Of a stretch of DNA of 64,000 nucleotides, positions 10,901-21,680 are shown in pieces. The first letter of the stretch is position 1. Every line of letters starts with the position of its first letter. The stretch is from Struthio camelus (lineage: Eukaryota; Chordata; Aves; Struthioniformes; Struthionidae). Under the pieces are notes generated by a model that saw only the letters and a program-made list of their open reading frames with translations, searched no databases and had not been told where the DNA came from. The DNA lies in NCBI RefSeq assembly GCF_040807025.1, contig NC_090952.1, forward strand, positions 24,921,068 through 24,985,067, in the 5' to 3' direction. Both the position numbers and the translations under genes were made by a program.

Positions 10901-13900
10901 GAGAGCAGCCCCAGAAGGCGCCCAGGAAATTGCTGAGACCCAAAAAGGCCAGAGTCACCAAGGGCTTTACCTTCCCACTGCGGCGTGGGTGTTGGCAGCT
11001 GCTGCTCTGAATCTCTTGAGGCCCGGCGGTGGCCGTCTCCGCGCCTCCGGCTGCCCGCTGCTACCGCTTTTGGCAAAAACGTCGTCGCTCTTGCTACCCT
11101 GGAAGAGCAGCGAGAGCGCGGCGGTCAGTGGCGCCCGATCTCTGGCCGGGCGAAGCGAGGAGGGAGCGACCGCGAGCGGCAGCAGGCGACCCCTCTCCGT
11201 CACCGACTGCCGTTGCTCGAAAGCCTGAGCGCATTTATTTGGCATCCTCTGCTGCCCTGTCTAGAGGGAAACTCCGCTGCTCCAAAGCACACGTGTTGAG
11301 AGCTGGCGGCGCAGCGGTACCTTCACGGCTCACTGACGCGCTCAGCACCGCTCGGGATGGTTTCCGAGGGGTTTTAGCCCCGAACTGCACGCTCTGCGTT
11401 AGCTGTTTCTCCTTTGCAACTTTTGCAGTCTTACAACAGAACAACCCTGCTCTGCAAATGGTGTTTTTGGTTTTTGCCTTTGATGTTTTCTTAATGGGAA
11501 ACTGATTCCGAACTAAAATTTATTAAAATCACTTCTCTTCCGTGGTCTTTTGCATTTACAGCAGGAATATTTCTACTGGGCAGTGTTTCTTTTCAACACT
11601 TGGATTTGTTACATACTGCTGTCAACAAGCAGGATATGTGCATCAATTACCATGTACAAAAATACAAGTAACAGGAAGAACATTTCGTTCTAATGGCGCA
11701 GACATACCAAAAAATAAAAGTCTGTGGAGTGCAAATGTTGCACAAGCCAAGCTCTATAGCTTTGCTCAGGTTTCTTTTGGTCAAAGACTCTTTCTCGTTT
11801 GGGCATGCACATTGCCACGTCTGAGCTCTGGAGCATGCAGCACATCAGAAGACACCTACTCAGGGGTGTAGGTCCTCCTGCTGTTACTTCTACAGCTGCT
11901 CCGTACTTTATCCAGCATATTTCCATGGGACAACCACCATCGCTCTGTTACTACCCACTAAGAAAGATGCGTTTCCACGTCCTTCCCACTTGGTTTATTT
12001 CTGCAAAATGGAAGCTGCCATAGAATTATACCCCTAGCAACTACTAATTACCTTCTGTTAATATCCAGCCACGCTCAGTATATAACCTGAGTCATTGCAG
12101 TCTGTATTTTCAGGAATAACCACACTTCATGCTCATGAATGCTCAGTTTAGGGCTCTCTTATTTATACTCTCAAGGGATGGTCATCAAATGTGCCAGCAG
12201 GTTCACCACTTTAGTGGGTTTTTTTGAAAGCCTACTGAGCATACGTGATCTCCTAATTGAGCAGATTTCTACCAGGGCAGGAAAAAAACACCTCTTCTCA
12301 CAGAGGACTATCTACCTGCTGGATTTCCACCTTCTACTCCAAGCCAATTTAATTTTAGAGATACTCAGAAGAAAGCTGTAAGATTTACTTTAATGGTGCA
12401 CACACATCTTCTTCCCCATCTCTTGGGTCTTAAAAATAACCGAAAAATCAAATGAAAATGTTTCAGTCATTTTCAAAGTGTTTTTGAGCAGAGACAAGAC
12501 CTGAGAATTTAAACTTGAAAAAGTGAAAGCCACAAATGACAACAAAAATGCACTTTACACTGAAGCACCTGGGCAATCTGACCCATAGCCGGGAATCAGC
12601 GTCCCTGGGGCAGGCTACCCACTTCCTAGTGAAAAGTACGGCTCTGAACCAAAGCCCCAGCAAGTCGACAACAGGCTGCCTTTTGACTTCAGCGGGCCTT
12701 GGAAAACGCCCTGTGTGCAGGAAAAATAATGGCGAACCTTAACGGACTTCTTGTAACTGCTAATAGCAAGATGAGACGACATGCAATCTGTTTCCATGGA
12801 AGTATTTTAAAATCTCCTAAGAACACATCTTTTAAGACCTTGTTTTGGAAAACCCATTGGAACAGATTCAGTAAAAAAAATATACCAAGTCTTAAGTTTA
12901 CAAAGCCAACCGGAAAATTGCTGTTTTGTATGCACACGTGTCCGTACTCACCTATGCATACAAATGCTGCGTGCGAGCACGTAAAAGACTGTGCCTGTAC
13001 ATTTATTATGTGGATTGTTCTTTGAGGTGATCCAGGATCATAAAACCTAGCTGATGTGTACATGACGTTTGGGAACAGCTGTACCTTCGTTATTCCCCCC
13101 ACCTCTTGAGCAGATGCCTGGCGATTTAAGGGGCTCACTCCATTTAATGCAGCAGCTGCTCTTCTCCTGGGACCGGGCGCAGCATTCCTGAATTGCCTCC
13201 TATTGTACTGTTGTTGTCCAAAGCCTCTTCTAAAGCGGTTAGGTCCTAAGAAAAGAAACGCTTGCTTTAGCAACCTTCACAACTTGATTTAGGAATGCAG
13301 TTTTTTAAGCCTTAACAAGGGTAATTCATAGGATCCAGAAGGATCTATATAAACAGCGACGCAGGAAGCACAGTAATTTATTCCAGGAAAGTAAATTAAG
13401 CTCACAGAACAAAAAATGATCTCTCTTTCCAAAGTCTCGCTCTAACATAACTCTGATAGGTAGAGCTGACTGTAAACAGAGTATTTCATTTGAAAGAAAA
13501 CAGAAGAGAAAAGCCTTCCACAATTTTGATTCCTAATAAAGGCAGTAACCCTCGCATCAGGAAACCTGTCAATCTGCTGCCAGAGCTCACGCGGCTCTGA
13601 ATTAACTGTGAAACGGATAAGGCTTTTGATACAGATACGCAAGTGATTCAAGCATGCAGCAGACCAGCAGACCCACAGCAGTCTGGAAGCGCTCACGCTA
13701 TACTACTTGATAAGTGAAAACTGGCCTGTAACTGTTTTATTTATTCTTTTTTTTAACTTGAAACACCCTTACTTAGTGCATACATGGAACGGGGCACCTT
13801 TTGCTGCTGTTTTCAGCGACTGTTCAATATGCGCGTACAAATAGCCCATCCTTACATTTCACTTTTTCCCCTAAGGCTGTTTACGATTTTGAAGCGTTGC

Positions 13901-16900
13901 GAAGCGCCGAGGGAAAGGAAAGCGCTCAGTCCTTCCCATGGAAGCATGCTGATTATTGCCTAATTACTCCATATGATAAACTTCTGCAGTCATAATTAAG
14001 GCGACGTTTCCCGCGTAGCCGTCTCAGGGAAACGTGCACACACACTCGCAGGGCTGTGTAAATCATCAGTGCGGGCGCCGTCAAAGAAAAGGCATAAAGC
14101 AGTGAATTGCAGGGGGCAGTAATACAGCGCGGTTAAAACCCTGCACGCCCTACAACAGAACCTCAGTAATCCAAACCACAGAGCGGTTTGATGTATATAT
14201 TGATCCTACACCATCGATTCCTACATGGCAGCAATTTAGAATGACTTGGAGCAATTAGAAATGAAGCGTTCGGGGGAAGCAGTGACATTGCCGTCACGGG
14301 GCATCACCGCAGCGATTAAGGAAGGCTCTAGCCTCAGGGCGTAACGCCGGCACAGGACACCTACGCTGGAATACAAGGCAAGGAGGCAAAGGTGACGTGA
14401 CCCATTCTGGCTCTAAAAAACAAGAAGCACCAGGGCATGCCCACAGGACGCTCCTTACAAAGGGCTCTGCTCATTAAGGCACAGGGTGCCAGTAGGTGAC
14501 ACTCGGGAGAACACAAGGCTGCTCAGAAGTCCTGGGGGTAAAGTCACATCCTTGCAAATGATGCGCTTGGACCGCAGGAAAAGCGCCGGTGTGTAAACGA
14601 CGCTCTCCCTGAAAAACACCCACATTTCAGCAATCTGCATCTTCGGCAGCCGGATGTCACCTCGCCGCGCTTAACGGCCCTTTGTTCCTGCCTGGCTCCG
14701 TCCCCGCAGGTTGCTTTCCCCCTTCTTCTTCTCGTTCGCAGCCACCCTGGGGCTGGCCTGGAAAGCGGGGAGGGCATTTTCGGTGCCGCAAGAGAGGCTG
14801 AGCTCAGCTGCCCTTCCCGGCTGTTTCCCTGGTGCAACGGGAGGGGACGGATGCAAAAAGCAACCCTGGCTAGAAAAGCATGCCCCCGCCAGTCCGGTCG
14901 CATTAGCGAGCCTCTGCTCAGCGGTGCGCTCAGGCAGACCTCGGCCAACGTGACCGACTAACTGCGGGGCGGTCGGCCTCCGAGGGGCACCCCCGCGCAC
15001 GCCAGCTGGGGACCGAGGCCTCGCTCCGTCACGCGCGTCCTGCAGCGTGACGCGCGGCAGGCCCCCCCGCTGCAAAAAGGCTGCAGGATATTTAGTAATA
15101 AAAGAACGTTTGGACGAAGCCCACGGCGTCGGCAGCTGAGGAAAACCCCAAACCCCGCGCCGTTCGGGTGCGGAGCAGCCTCTGCGAGTTCGGCCGGGGA
15201 GACGCCCCCGTGCCTGACGGACTCGCCTTTGGAGGAGATTTAACGTTGGAATTCCTCGTCGTGAAAAAGCAGCGGGGGCATCGTCCCCCCGCCTTGGGGG
15301 GGTGGTTTGAGCCGAATTCCAGGAGGGATAACAGCACCTGGCTCGCGTGAATTCTCCTGCTGTTTTAATCAGCGTAATACGCTTCTCCACGCTCTGCCGT
15401 TGCGGCGCTGGGCTGCGCTGATGCTCGCTTCGGTAAGGGTTATCACGCCTGGGCCCTGGAGGGGCCGCGTTTCGGCCAAGGGAGCCCCCAAAGAATTACA
15501 GGCTGAATTCCTGGCTGTGCTGAGCCTTCCTGCGTTGCTACCGGCCTCAATGCCAGACAGCATCGCGGCTCCCTGTACTTGGCAGGGCCGGATTCAAACG
15601 CAGCTCAACCTATGAAATTCTAAGACCAGCAAAAGTTATTTATATAAACGAGTTTAGAAGTCCTCCTTTCTAAGGAAGAGCTACAATAAAATATTCCATT
15701 GGCTCTATCTGAATTCTGTAGTCCCTTCAGCACGGAAGAATATCAAATCCTATGTTTCTTTTTTGGCAGAAAATTCAATTTGCCAAGGGAAATTACGAGC
15801 ACGCTGTTTTGCACCGGAACTATTCTTGGTCAGGCAATATGTGGTTGAGAAGGGGAATGCACGTGTGGGAAGCCGCTCGGAGACGCACGGGACCTGCTCC
15901 CGGCAGCCCCATTGTCCGAACGTGCTCTGTGCGCTCAGAGGGAGGAATGCCGAGACGTTGCTGCAAAAAGCCAAAGAAATCGCCAATAGAAAGTGTTTTA
16001 ACAGTAACTGGAAAAAAAAAAAGTCAAATTTTGAGAAATAAAGGCGGCATTTCATACAGCAGATCGCTTTAGTTTGGTGGAGAAAAGCTAGTGGAACCAA
16101 ACCTAGATTAGTGTGTGATCACACTGCATTATAACAAAAATACACCATAAAAACAGTATGGTTGGCAAAAATGACAAATTAGCTCCAATAACGGAGCTAT
16201 CAAAGACAGTTACTGAAGGGCTAATTTAAGTGTGTTCTGGGAAAAAGAGGATTAGGAAGAGGCATAATTAAAACACGCAAAGCCAAAAGGGAATAGAGAA
16301 TAGATACTAAGTCACTTTGAATTAGTAATTCAGGAGAGGCTGGAAGGGAGAGAAATGGATGAATTTACGCTCTGAAAGGGCCCTGATATTCTATTGTTGC
16401 AGAGAGAAAAGCTATTCTGAGCAAGGGCGTACTATTATATGCACACGGGAGGGAGATACGAAAAGCATTTAGGACCTGTACCTTGCTATGCAAGTGTGTT
16501 TTCCAGGGAAGTGATGCAGCTTCCCAGGCCTCCGCCGTGCCCAGCCCTTCGCCACCCCTGCGCGCTCACGTACCTTGCAAATTCCTCTGCATCCAGGTGC
16601 GGAAGCGGGGCCGCCCATACCAGTACGCCGAACTCCTGTTCTTGATCTGCTGCCTCCGCCTGTTCCCGGCCGCTTGGGCATTGGTTTGCTCTTTCTTGTG
16701 GCGCTTTATGATGTCATCTAGATCAGAAACGGCAAAGTGGAAACCCATAAAAACTGTAATTTCTACCGACAGCAATTTCCACTTTTGGTGCTTGTGATCA
16801 GCCTCTACAAAAACGGAGCTTGCGGTCCTGTGAGTCACGCTGGCCGGACAATAAAAGATTAAGCCTAGCTCAGAAAGTATAGGATCAATTTACTTGGCTC

Positions 16901-19900
16901 CTGCCGGCTGGAGTTTAAGAGTGCAGTGAATTATGTGAAAATGTGTCACCGTCCAGCCCGTATCTGCCACGTGCAGGAGAGGGATGGCAGACCCACCGCC
17001 ACGGAGCTGCTGTCATGGAAGGGGAGCACCCACCGCGGCCCTGCACGCGCTCGCCGCTTACCAGGAGCTTGTGGGATGGTCTCCTTTCCGTTCCCAGCTC
17101 CTGGAGTCAACACAGCCACCCCCATTGACTCTCCTCACTGCTTTAAAACCCCAGGCAAGTTTCCAGCCCTCCGTGGTACGAGATGAAGCTTGAAGCCATA
17201 AATCTCTGTGGCTCGAAACCAGTAAGCAAATAAACGCAACATGCGCAGGGAATATCAGTAGGACTTTGTATTTTAAGCCCCGCAGTCTTCAGGACTTGAC
17301 TCAGGACTTTCTGGCTAGCTGGGGTAGATGCTGCCACCTCTCACCTCTGTGTCACCATCTCTGGTGGGGGGACAAAATGGCCCGGAATGCAACAAAACGG
17401 ACCCAGCATGTCCTGCTCATGTCCCAGGGCTCCCCCACCCTGAACACCTGCTAGAAGAGCTGATGTTCGCCCTGCGTAGGTCTATGGCATTTCGCTCGTG
17501 ACACGTTTCTGGAAAATATGGTCTATTTGGCTTTTCCATGACCTAAGAGATATTACTCGCTTTCTTTGCGAGCAAGTAAGCATCCCAGTGCAGCTCCCAA
17601 GAGGCAGAGTCTGAACGAAATAACAAATCTTCAGATCTGCCTATAATTTTTATTTTTCCCATCGTGATTTAGCCACTTTCAGTTTCAAGCTTCTACCTTT
17701 CTTTAAAAGGCAGCTCTGGAAGCTGAAGTATCTGGACCATGCACAGACCAGCTCTATACACACAGCTCCACCAAGAAACCATCCCACAGTGGCTTAAAGC
17801 CCCTCAGTTCTCAACAAGGTGGCTTGAGATCAAGGGGGTCTTTTTAATTCAAGCTATTCTGAAGCCTGAAGAGGAAAGGCGAAGGGAAAGGGACATCTCA
17901 TTAATTCAAATTTTCCAACAATTTCTTCTTTAAACCTCAAAACTTCCAGAAAATACTTAGCCAGTCATAAAATCACACCTACCAAGCTCCAAGCAGAAGG
18001 TTTTAGCTTTTGCCAAATTAGCGAGGAAAGAACTGTCCAAATTAGGCTTTCTTCCAGGCAGGGGCGACTCCTGCTCCCTAATGAATCACTGGAGTGCAAG
18101 TAGAGAAGCGCTATTAGCTTTCAAAGGGTGATTATCACGAACAGCAAATCATACCGCCAGCAGTTGTCACTTGTCATTTGCTATCAAGAAACTCCTGTGT
18201 CCAAATTAACACAAGGCCAGGGACAGGGAACAAGAGCAGGTATCAGACTAGCCTGCGTGACTGCTGCTGTGATTTCTCTATCAGGTCCGCCAGGAAGACA
18301 GCGTATGGGGAGAGCCTGAGCAACGCCGTCGGTACGAGCGCGCGCTCATGCTCTCAGCTACGCGTGCCTTTGGGACATGTGCTATTTAGAGCACAGGCGG
18401 CTTCGAAGCGTACCAGCGGCGTCCCAACCTGCTCCTGGCGGAGGTAGACGCAGGCGTCGAGGGTGGGCTCTCCGCAGGACGAGAAAGAGCTGGGTATGGA
18501 GAGGAGACGAATACTCAGCTGCCCGCCCTACTGCCTTTCAGTGGTCTTGTTTGCTTGCTCAGATAGCAGTCTTTCTTTTGCTCCCATAAGCGTACCGTAA
18601 AATGGAAAAGGAACGGTGGGCAATAACGTTAAGCTGAGCCTGAGTAAGGGAATTCTTGTAACGTGAACGCTGCCCGTCAGGGCCATGCGACAGGCCTTTC
18701 CCAGCAGCCGGTTAGTGCAGAAACTGAGGCGACCCGCGGGAGGAATCGTCTTTTTTGTAGTATGATGCCATTCAGTGAGTGGGTCTCGTACTCCTCACCG
18801 GCACAGACACATTACTCCATTAACTGATGGGGTCAGTGTAGTATATAAGGGAGCGCTACATAAGGCTGGAAGGAATTCTCAGAGGTCATTTAAGGCACCC
18901 CTGTGCCCTCAAGACAGAACTAATTCTGTAGGGAGGGCCTTAGGCTAACTCCTGCAGTTACCTTTGATTGCTCACTCAAGCAAGGAAACAAACACCTGAT
19001 GGTAAAAACGTCACTTATAACCAGGGCTCTTGTTCTCCACTTCTCTCTTCTGCCTTGAGCTAGGGGTAGTCTGAGTTGAACGCAGAGGTGGGCTGCAGAA
19101 GGCCTGACAGAGGGAAGCACTCGGTGACAGCAAAAACAAGGGGGGGCACCACGCGCCAGAAGACTGAAAAGGGCCGTGCAAGCAGCACCGTGGGAAAAAA
19201 GTAAATGAAAAATTACGGGCCAGACCCGTTACTGGAGCAAACTCTCATCGCGCCACAAAAATCAGTTTGCTGATTCCACTCCAGGCTCAGTTTGAGTTCG
19301 CCGTGAAAAACGTCCTAGCAGCCCTGACAAACGTCTCGCCTCTAGGAAGCGATGACTCAAACTTTCTGCTCGGGAGCTAACCCCATCAGAAAAGGTGCTG
19401 GCGGACGTCGACGTTCCTTCCACTGCGGCGACGCCAGCGCAACAACCCACCAAGATCTATCGCCCAAGCCTTGGGAGTTACTAGAAGAGCAGTTGTTTAT
19501 GCGCCGTCCGCAGGGCCCCGGCCAGAGGCATGGCCAGCATCCCGAGCGCCGCTATAAATAGCGCGGCCCGAGGACACGGTCCCGTCCGCACCCCACGGAG
19601 CGCTCCTGCGCCGAAACCTCCCCTCGGAAGTCACGGCGCGCCGAGACGGCTCTGCGGCCGCGGTTTCCTCCCTCTCGGCTGTCCCTTGCGCTTGTCACTC
19701 TCCGGTTCCCTTCAGATGCAGTCTTTTAAGGGTGTTTCGCAGCTTTTGCCCAGTTTGCCCCTTGCCCGGCGCGACCGTTCCCACGCTGCGCGGGGCGCCC
19801 CGAGGCTGGCGCGGCGCTGCCCGCCCACGGCCCCGCTCCCCGCGGCGCGGCGCACCTACCCAGGGACATGTCAATCTCCTCGGCCCCCGGCTGCGGCCCG

Positions 19901-19953
19901 GCCGCGGGGCCCGGGCCCGGCTGCTCCGCCGCCGCCGCCGCCGCCGCCTCCAT
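7856..19953 (-). CDS. UAP56-interacting factor-like mRNA export adaptor (FYTTD1/UIF family), whole gene, 9 coding exons
   Basis: The predicted product is a 306-residue nuclear mRNA export adaptor that would bind the DEAD-box helicase UAP56/DDX39 and hand mRNA to the NXF1 receptor, as UIF does. Nine exons joined at GT-AG sites keep frame throughout (94, 144, 143, 128, 85, 44, 75, 112 and 96 bases; total 921). The N-terminus has an Ala tract and then the UAP56-binding motif EEIDMSLDDIIK (residues 24-35), split across exons 1 and 2. The middle is Arg/Gln-rich. Family landmarks follow in order: GVSPLNR, an RRWQ...GAVLTVSVANP segment, PKGVLLRFNF, and a C-terminal LTLDERF, matching human FYTTD1 GISPMNR, RQWR...GGILTVSIDNP, PKGVPLQF and MTLNERF (recalled). 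Length is close to human FYTTD1 (318). LRCH2 begins 9.4 kb away on the other strand. True FYTTD1 neighbours LRCH3 in human, so this looks like a paralogue, perhaps the orthologue of mammalian LUZP4. Confidence 0.9.
7952..8712 (-). other. intron 8 of the UIF-like gene
   Basis: GT-AG intron of moderate CpG content. Open frames crossing it on the minus strand are read-through from exon 8. No additional exon or repeat was recognised. Confidence 0.75.
8713..8824 (-). CDS. UIF-like gene, coding exon 8
   Basis: The acceptor is tgtgcttcccgcag and the donor is AACCAG|gtagag. It encodes PGGKRPFLRSPRPPPQVAK and then PQPKGVLLRFNFRAMANQ. PKGVLLRFNF corresponds to PKGVPLQFDI in FYTTD1. The phase is 2 in, 0 out. 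The local CpG richness also creates spurious open frames on the plus strand. Confidence 0.9.
8825..9344 (-). other. intron 7 of the UIF-like gene
   Basis: Moderately CpG-rich, with a C-rich stretch around 9020-9060. No further exon or known repeat was recognised. Confidence 0.75.
9345..9419 (-). CDS. UIF-like gene, coding exon 7
   Basis: The acceptor is tctccgtcttggcag and the donor is AGCGC|gtaagt. It encodes WQVKPSPGAVLTVSVANP and then QASQTS. GAVLTVSVANP corresponds to GGILTVSIDNP, a distinctive FYTTD1 segment. The phase is 2 in, 2 out. It lies only 85 bases from exon 6. Confidence 0.9.
9505..9548 (-). CDS. UIF-like gene, coding exon 6 (44-base microexon-like)
   Basis: A strong T-rich tract and cacag acceptor precede a short exon encoding QMDAVGEGKQPRMR. 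The donor is AGAAG|gtaact, phase 0 in and 2 out. Joined to exon 7 it creates MRRWQ, aligning with TRQWR of FYTTD1. That match and the phase support so short an exon. Confidence 0.8.
9841..9925 (-). CDS. UIF-like gene, coding exon 5 with tandem NAGNAG acceptor
   Basis: It encodes RPFVLNRGPGFQQKRMQQ and then RYSKANFQRG. The acceptor is cagCAG, so splicing may start at 9925 (adding one Ser) or at 9922. Both keep frame after the phase-2 end of exon 4. The donor is AGAGGG|gtcagt, phase 0. Confidence 0.85.
9926..10970 (-). other. intron 4 of the UIF-like gene
   Basis: Contains a CR1 tail fragment at 10172-10250 and a GC-rich segment at 10340-10450. No coding exon is needed by phase, since exon 4 (phase 2 out) joins exon 5 directly. 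Confidence 0.75.
10172..10250 (-). mobile_element. CR1 LINE 3'-terminal fragment, minus orientation
   Basis: Reads 'tcatagaacagaattacag...gaagggacctctggaggtca..cagtccctcctctgctc', the reverse complement of the CR1 3' tail commonly seen in bird genomes. It is short and diverged, and lies in intron 4 of the UIF-like gene in the sense orientation of that gene. Confidence 0.8.
10971..11098 (-). CDS. UIF-like gene, coding exon 4
   Basis: The acceptor is ctctcgctgctcttccag and the donor is GGAAG|gtaaag. It begins GSKSDDVFAKSG and continues with a basic PPPGLKRFRAAA stretch. Its phase (0 in, 2 out) is what exons 3 and 5 require, which is the main support, because this segment is less conserved in the family. 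Confidence 0.82.
11099..13102 (-). other. intron 3 of the UIF-like gene
   Basis: The part next to exon 4 (11099-11300) is CpG-rich; the rest is AT-rich ordinary intron sequence. No recognisable mobile element or extra exon was found, and phases of exons 3 and 4 join without one. Confidence 0.7.
13103..13245 (-). CDS. UIF-like gene, coding exon 3
   Basis: The acceptor is tttcttttcttag and the donor is GAG|gtgggg. It encodes PNRFRRGFGQQQYNRRQFRN, then a Pro/Arg/Ala segment and GVSPLNRQASAQE. GVSPLNR aligns with GISPMNR of FYTTD1. The phase is 1 in, 0 out. The Arg-rich composition fits direct RNA binding. Confidence 0.9.
13246..16573 (-). other. intron 2 of the UIF-like gene
   Basis: Ordinary sequence apart from a CpG-dense block at about 14640-15330, listed separately. 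No coding exon was recognised, and exon 2 (phase 1) joins exon 3 directly. Confidence 0.7.
14640..15330. promoter_or_regulatory. intronic CpG-island-like block
   Basis: About 700 bases with many CpGs (for example clustered CGCGCG and GACGCG words at 14990-15060), inside intron 2 of the UIF-like gene and flanked by AT-rich sequence. Open frames through it have no family resemblance. It could be an alternative promoter, an enhancer, or a mutationally GC-biased patch. Confidence 0.4.
16574..16717 (-). CDS. UIF-like gene, coding exon 2
   Basis: The acceptor is gtttctgatctag and the donor is CAAG|gtacgt. The exon completes the UAP56-binding motif (DDIIKRHKKEQ) and continues into a basic segment with YWYGRPRFRTWMQRNLQ. 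It enters in phase 1 and leaves in phase 1. The motif followed by a Lys/Arg-rich stretch corresponds to DDIIKLNRKEGKK in human FYTTD1 and DDIIIYKELEGTN in human LUZP4, both recalled from memory. Confidence 0.9.
16718..19859 (-). other. intron 1 of the UIF-like gene
   Basis: Mostly ordinary sequence, becoming CpG-rich from about 19540 toward exon 1. A possible old CR1 fragment lies near 18840-18960. A near-palindromic CTATAAATAG lies at 19552-19561. No additional coding exon was recognised. Confidence 0.7.
18840..18960 (-). mobile_element. possible old CR1 fragment
   Basis: The words 'aggctggaaggaattctcagaggtcat' (in two parts: 'ggctggaaggaattctc' and 'agaggtcatttaagg') and a following Cys/Cys-rich-coding segment resemble the reverse complement of a CR1 3' end. 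Divergence is high and the ends cannot be placed. Confidence 0.35.
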
Positions 19954-20040
19954 GGCCCCGGGCTGCGGCGGCCGCTCCGAGCGCGCAGTGCCGCCCCGCG
20001 CCGCCCAGTGCGCCTGCCCGGAATGCGCCGCCGCCCCCCC
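19540..20040 (-). promoter_or_regulatory. CpG-island promoter region of the UIF-like gene
   Basis: CpG-dense DNA surrounds coding exon 1. Immediately upstream of the start codon (19954-20040) are a CCGGAA ETS-type site at about 20019 and GC-box-like GGGCGG words on the minus strand. There is no TATA box at the usual distance, so TSS use is probably dispersed. A C-rich minisatellite begins directly upstream. Confidence 0.6.
19860..19953 (-). CDS. UIF-like gene, coding exon 1 (start codon)
   Basis: ATG at 19953-19951 sits in a strong Kozak context (G at -3, G at +4). The exon encodes a seven-Ala tract from a GCC repeat, a Gly/Pro-rich segment, and the start of the UAP56-binding motif (EEIDMSL). 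It ends CTG G|gtaggt in phase 1. The next exon starts AT, completing an Asp codon and the motif MSLDDIIK. The frame stays open upstream only because the minisatellite there lacks stops, so this first good ATG after the promoter is preferred. Confidence 0.88.
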
Positions 20041-21680
20041 GGCACCCGCCTGCTGCCGCCACCCCCCCCCCACCCCGCCCCGGCACCCGCCCCCGGCACT
20101 CGCACCCGCCGCCACACCCCCCCCGGCACCCGGCACCCGGCACCCGGCACCCGCACCCGCCGCCACCCCCCCCCCCCCGCCCCCGGCACTCGCACCCGCC
20201 GCCACCCCCCCCGCCCCCGGCACTCGCACCCGCCGCCACACCCCCCCCGGCACCCGGCACCCGGCACCCGCACCCGCCGCCACCCCCCCCCCCGCCCCCG
20301 GCACCCGCACCCGCCGCCACACCCCCCCCGGCACCCGGCACCCGCACCCGCCGCCACCCCCCCCCCGGCCCCCGGCACTCGCACCCGCCGCCACACTCCC
20401 CCCCCGGCCCCCGGCCCCCGCCGCCGGCTCCGGCCCCGGCCCCCGCCGCCCCCGCCCCCGGCACCCGCCTGCTGCCGCCCCCCCCTCCCCGCCCCCGGCA
20501 TCCGGCACCGTCACCCGTGCCCGCCGCACCCACTCCCCCCCGCACCCGGCTCCGGCCCCGGCACCAGCCCCCGGCACCCGCACCCGCCGCCACACCCCCC
20601 CCCCCCGCACCCGGCACCCGCCCCCGGCTCCGGCCCCGGCCCCCGTGCCCGCCGCACCCCCCCCCCCACCCCCGGCACCTACCCCCGCCACCCCCCCGGC
20701 CCTGGCACCCCTTCGCCCCCAGGCACCGTCACCCGCCCCTGCCCCCGGCTCCGGCCCCGGCACCCGCACCCTCTCCCATTCCCGGCCCCGCCCCCCCCAA
20801 CCCCCGGCACCCGCACCCCCCCCCCCGGCACCGACACCTACCCCTGCCACCCCCCCGGCCTTGGCACCCCTTCGCCCCCAGGCACCGTCACCCCCCACCC
20901 CCCGCCCGGCACCTGCTACCCGCTCCCGGCATCGGCACCCGCCCCGGCACCCAGCACCCCCCTCTGGCACCCACCCCCGCCACCCGGCACCAGCACCCAT
21001 CCCCAACACCAGCACCTACCTCCAGCACTGACACTCACCCCCGCACTTGGTCCTGGCTCCAGCACCCCTGCCCACCACCCAGCCCTGGCACCGGCACCCG
21101 GTCCTGGCACCCACCCCCGGCACCGATACCCAGCCAGGCACCCGGCCAGGCACCCACACCCAGCACCAGCACCTGCCTGGCACCAGCACCCGCCCCAGCA
21201 CGTGGCAGGGCACACAGCGCTAGCATCTGCCCCAGCACCCATCTGGGCACCCACCTCCCACCCCCAGCACCCACCTGGGCACCCACCACCCCACCTAGCC
21301 CCAGCACCCACCACCAGCACCCACCCGGGCACTCACCACCCCACCTAGCCCCAGCACCCACCCCCAGCACCCACCCGGGCACCCAGCACCCACCCCTGGC
21401 ACCCAGCCCATCCCCAGGCCCCAACCCCAGCCCCCACCCCTCACCCCAGCCCCAGCACCAGCACCCAGCAGGGCACACAGCCCTGTTACCCAGCCCCGAC
21501 ACCCAGCTGGGCACCCACCCTCTGCCCCCGGCCGCAGCACACACCCCCAGTAGCCACCCTAGCCCCCAGGCGGGTGCTGGCACCTACCCACGGCACCCAC
21601 CCAGACACCTGTTCCCAGCACCCTCCCAGGCACCCATCCCAGACGCCCTGCCCCAGCACCCACCCCAGGCACCCTGCAGG
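20040..21680. repeat. C-rich minisatellite with CpG-to-CpA gradient
   Basis: Long array built on CCGGCACCCGCACC-like words with poly-C spacers. Proximal to the UIF-like promoter (20040-20800) units keep CpG (CCGGCACCCGC, CGCCGCCAC). Distally (from about 20940) the same words read CCAGCACCCAC, as expected from CpG deamination. The complementary strand has many runs of four or more G, so quadruplex or i-motif structures are possible. The stop-free open frames up to 739 codons here, with Pro/His/Thr or Gly/Arg composition, are artefacts. Confidence 0.92.
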
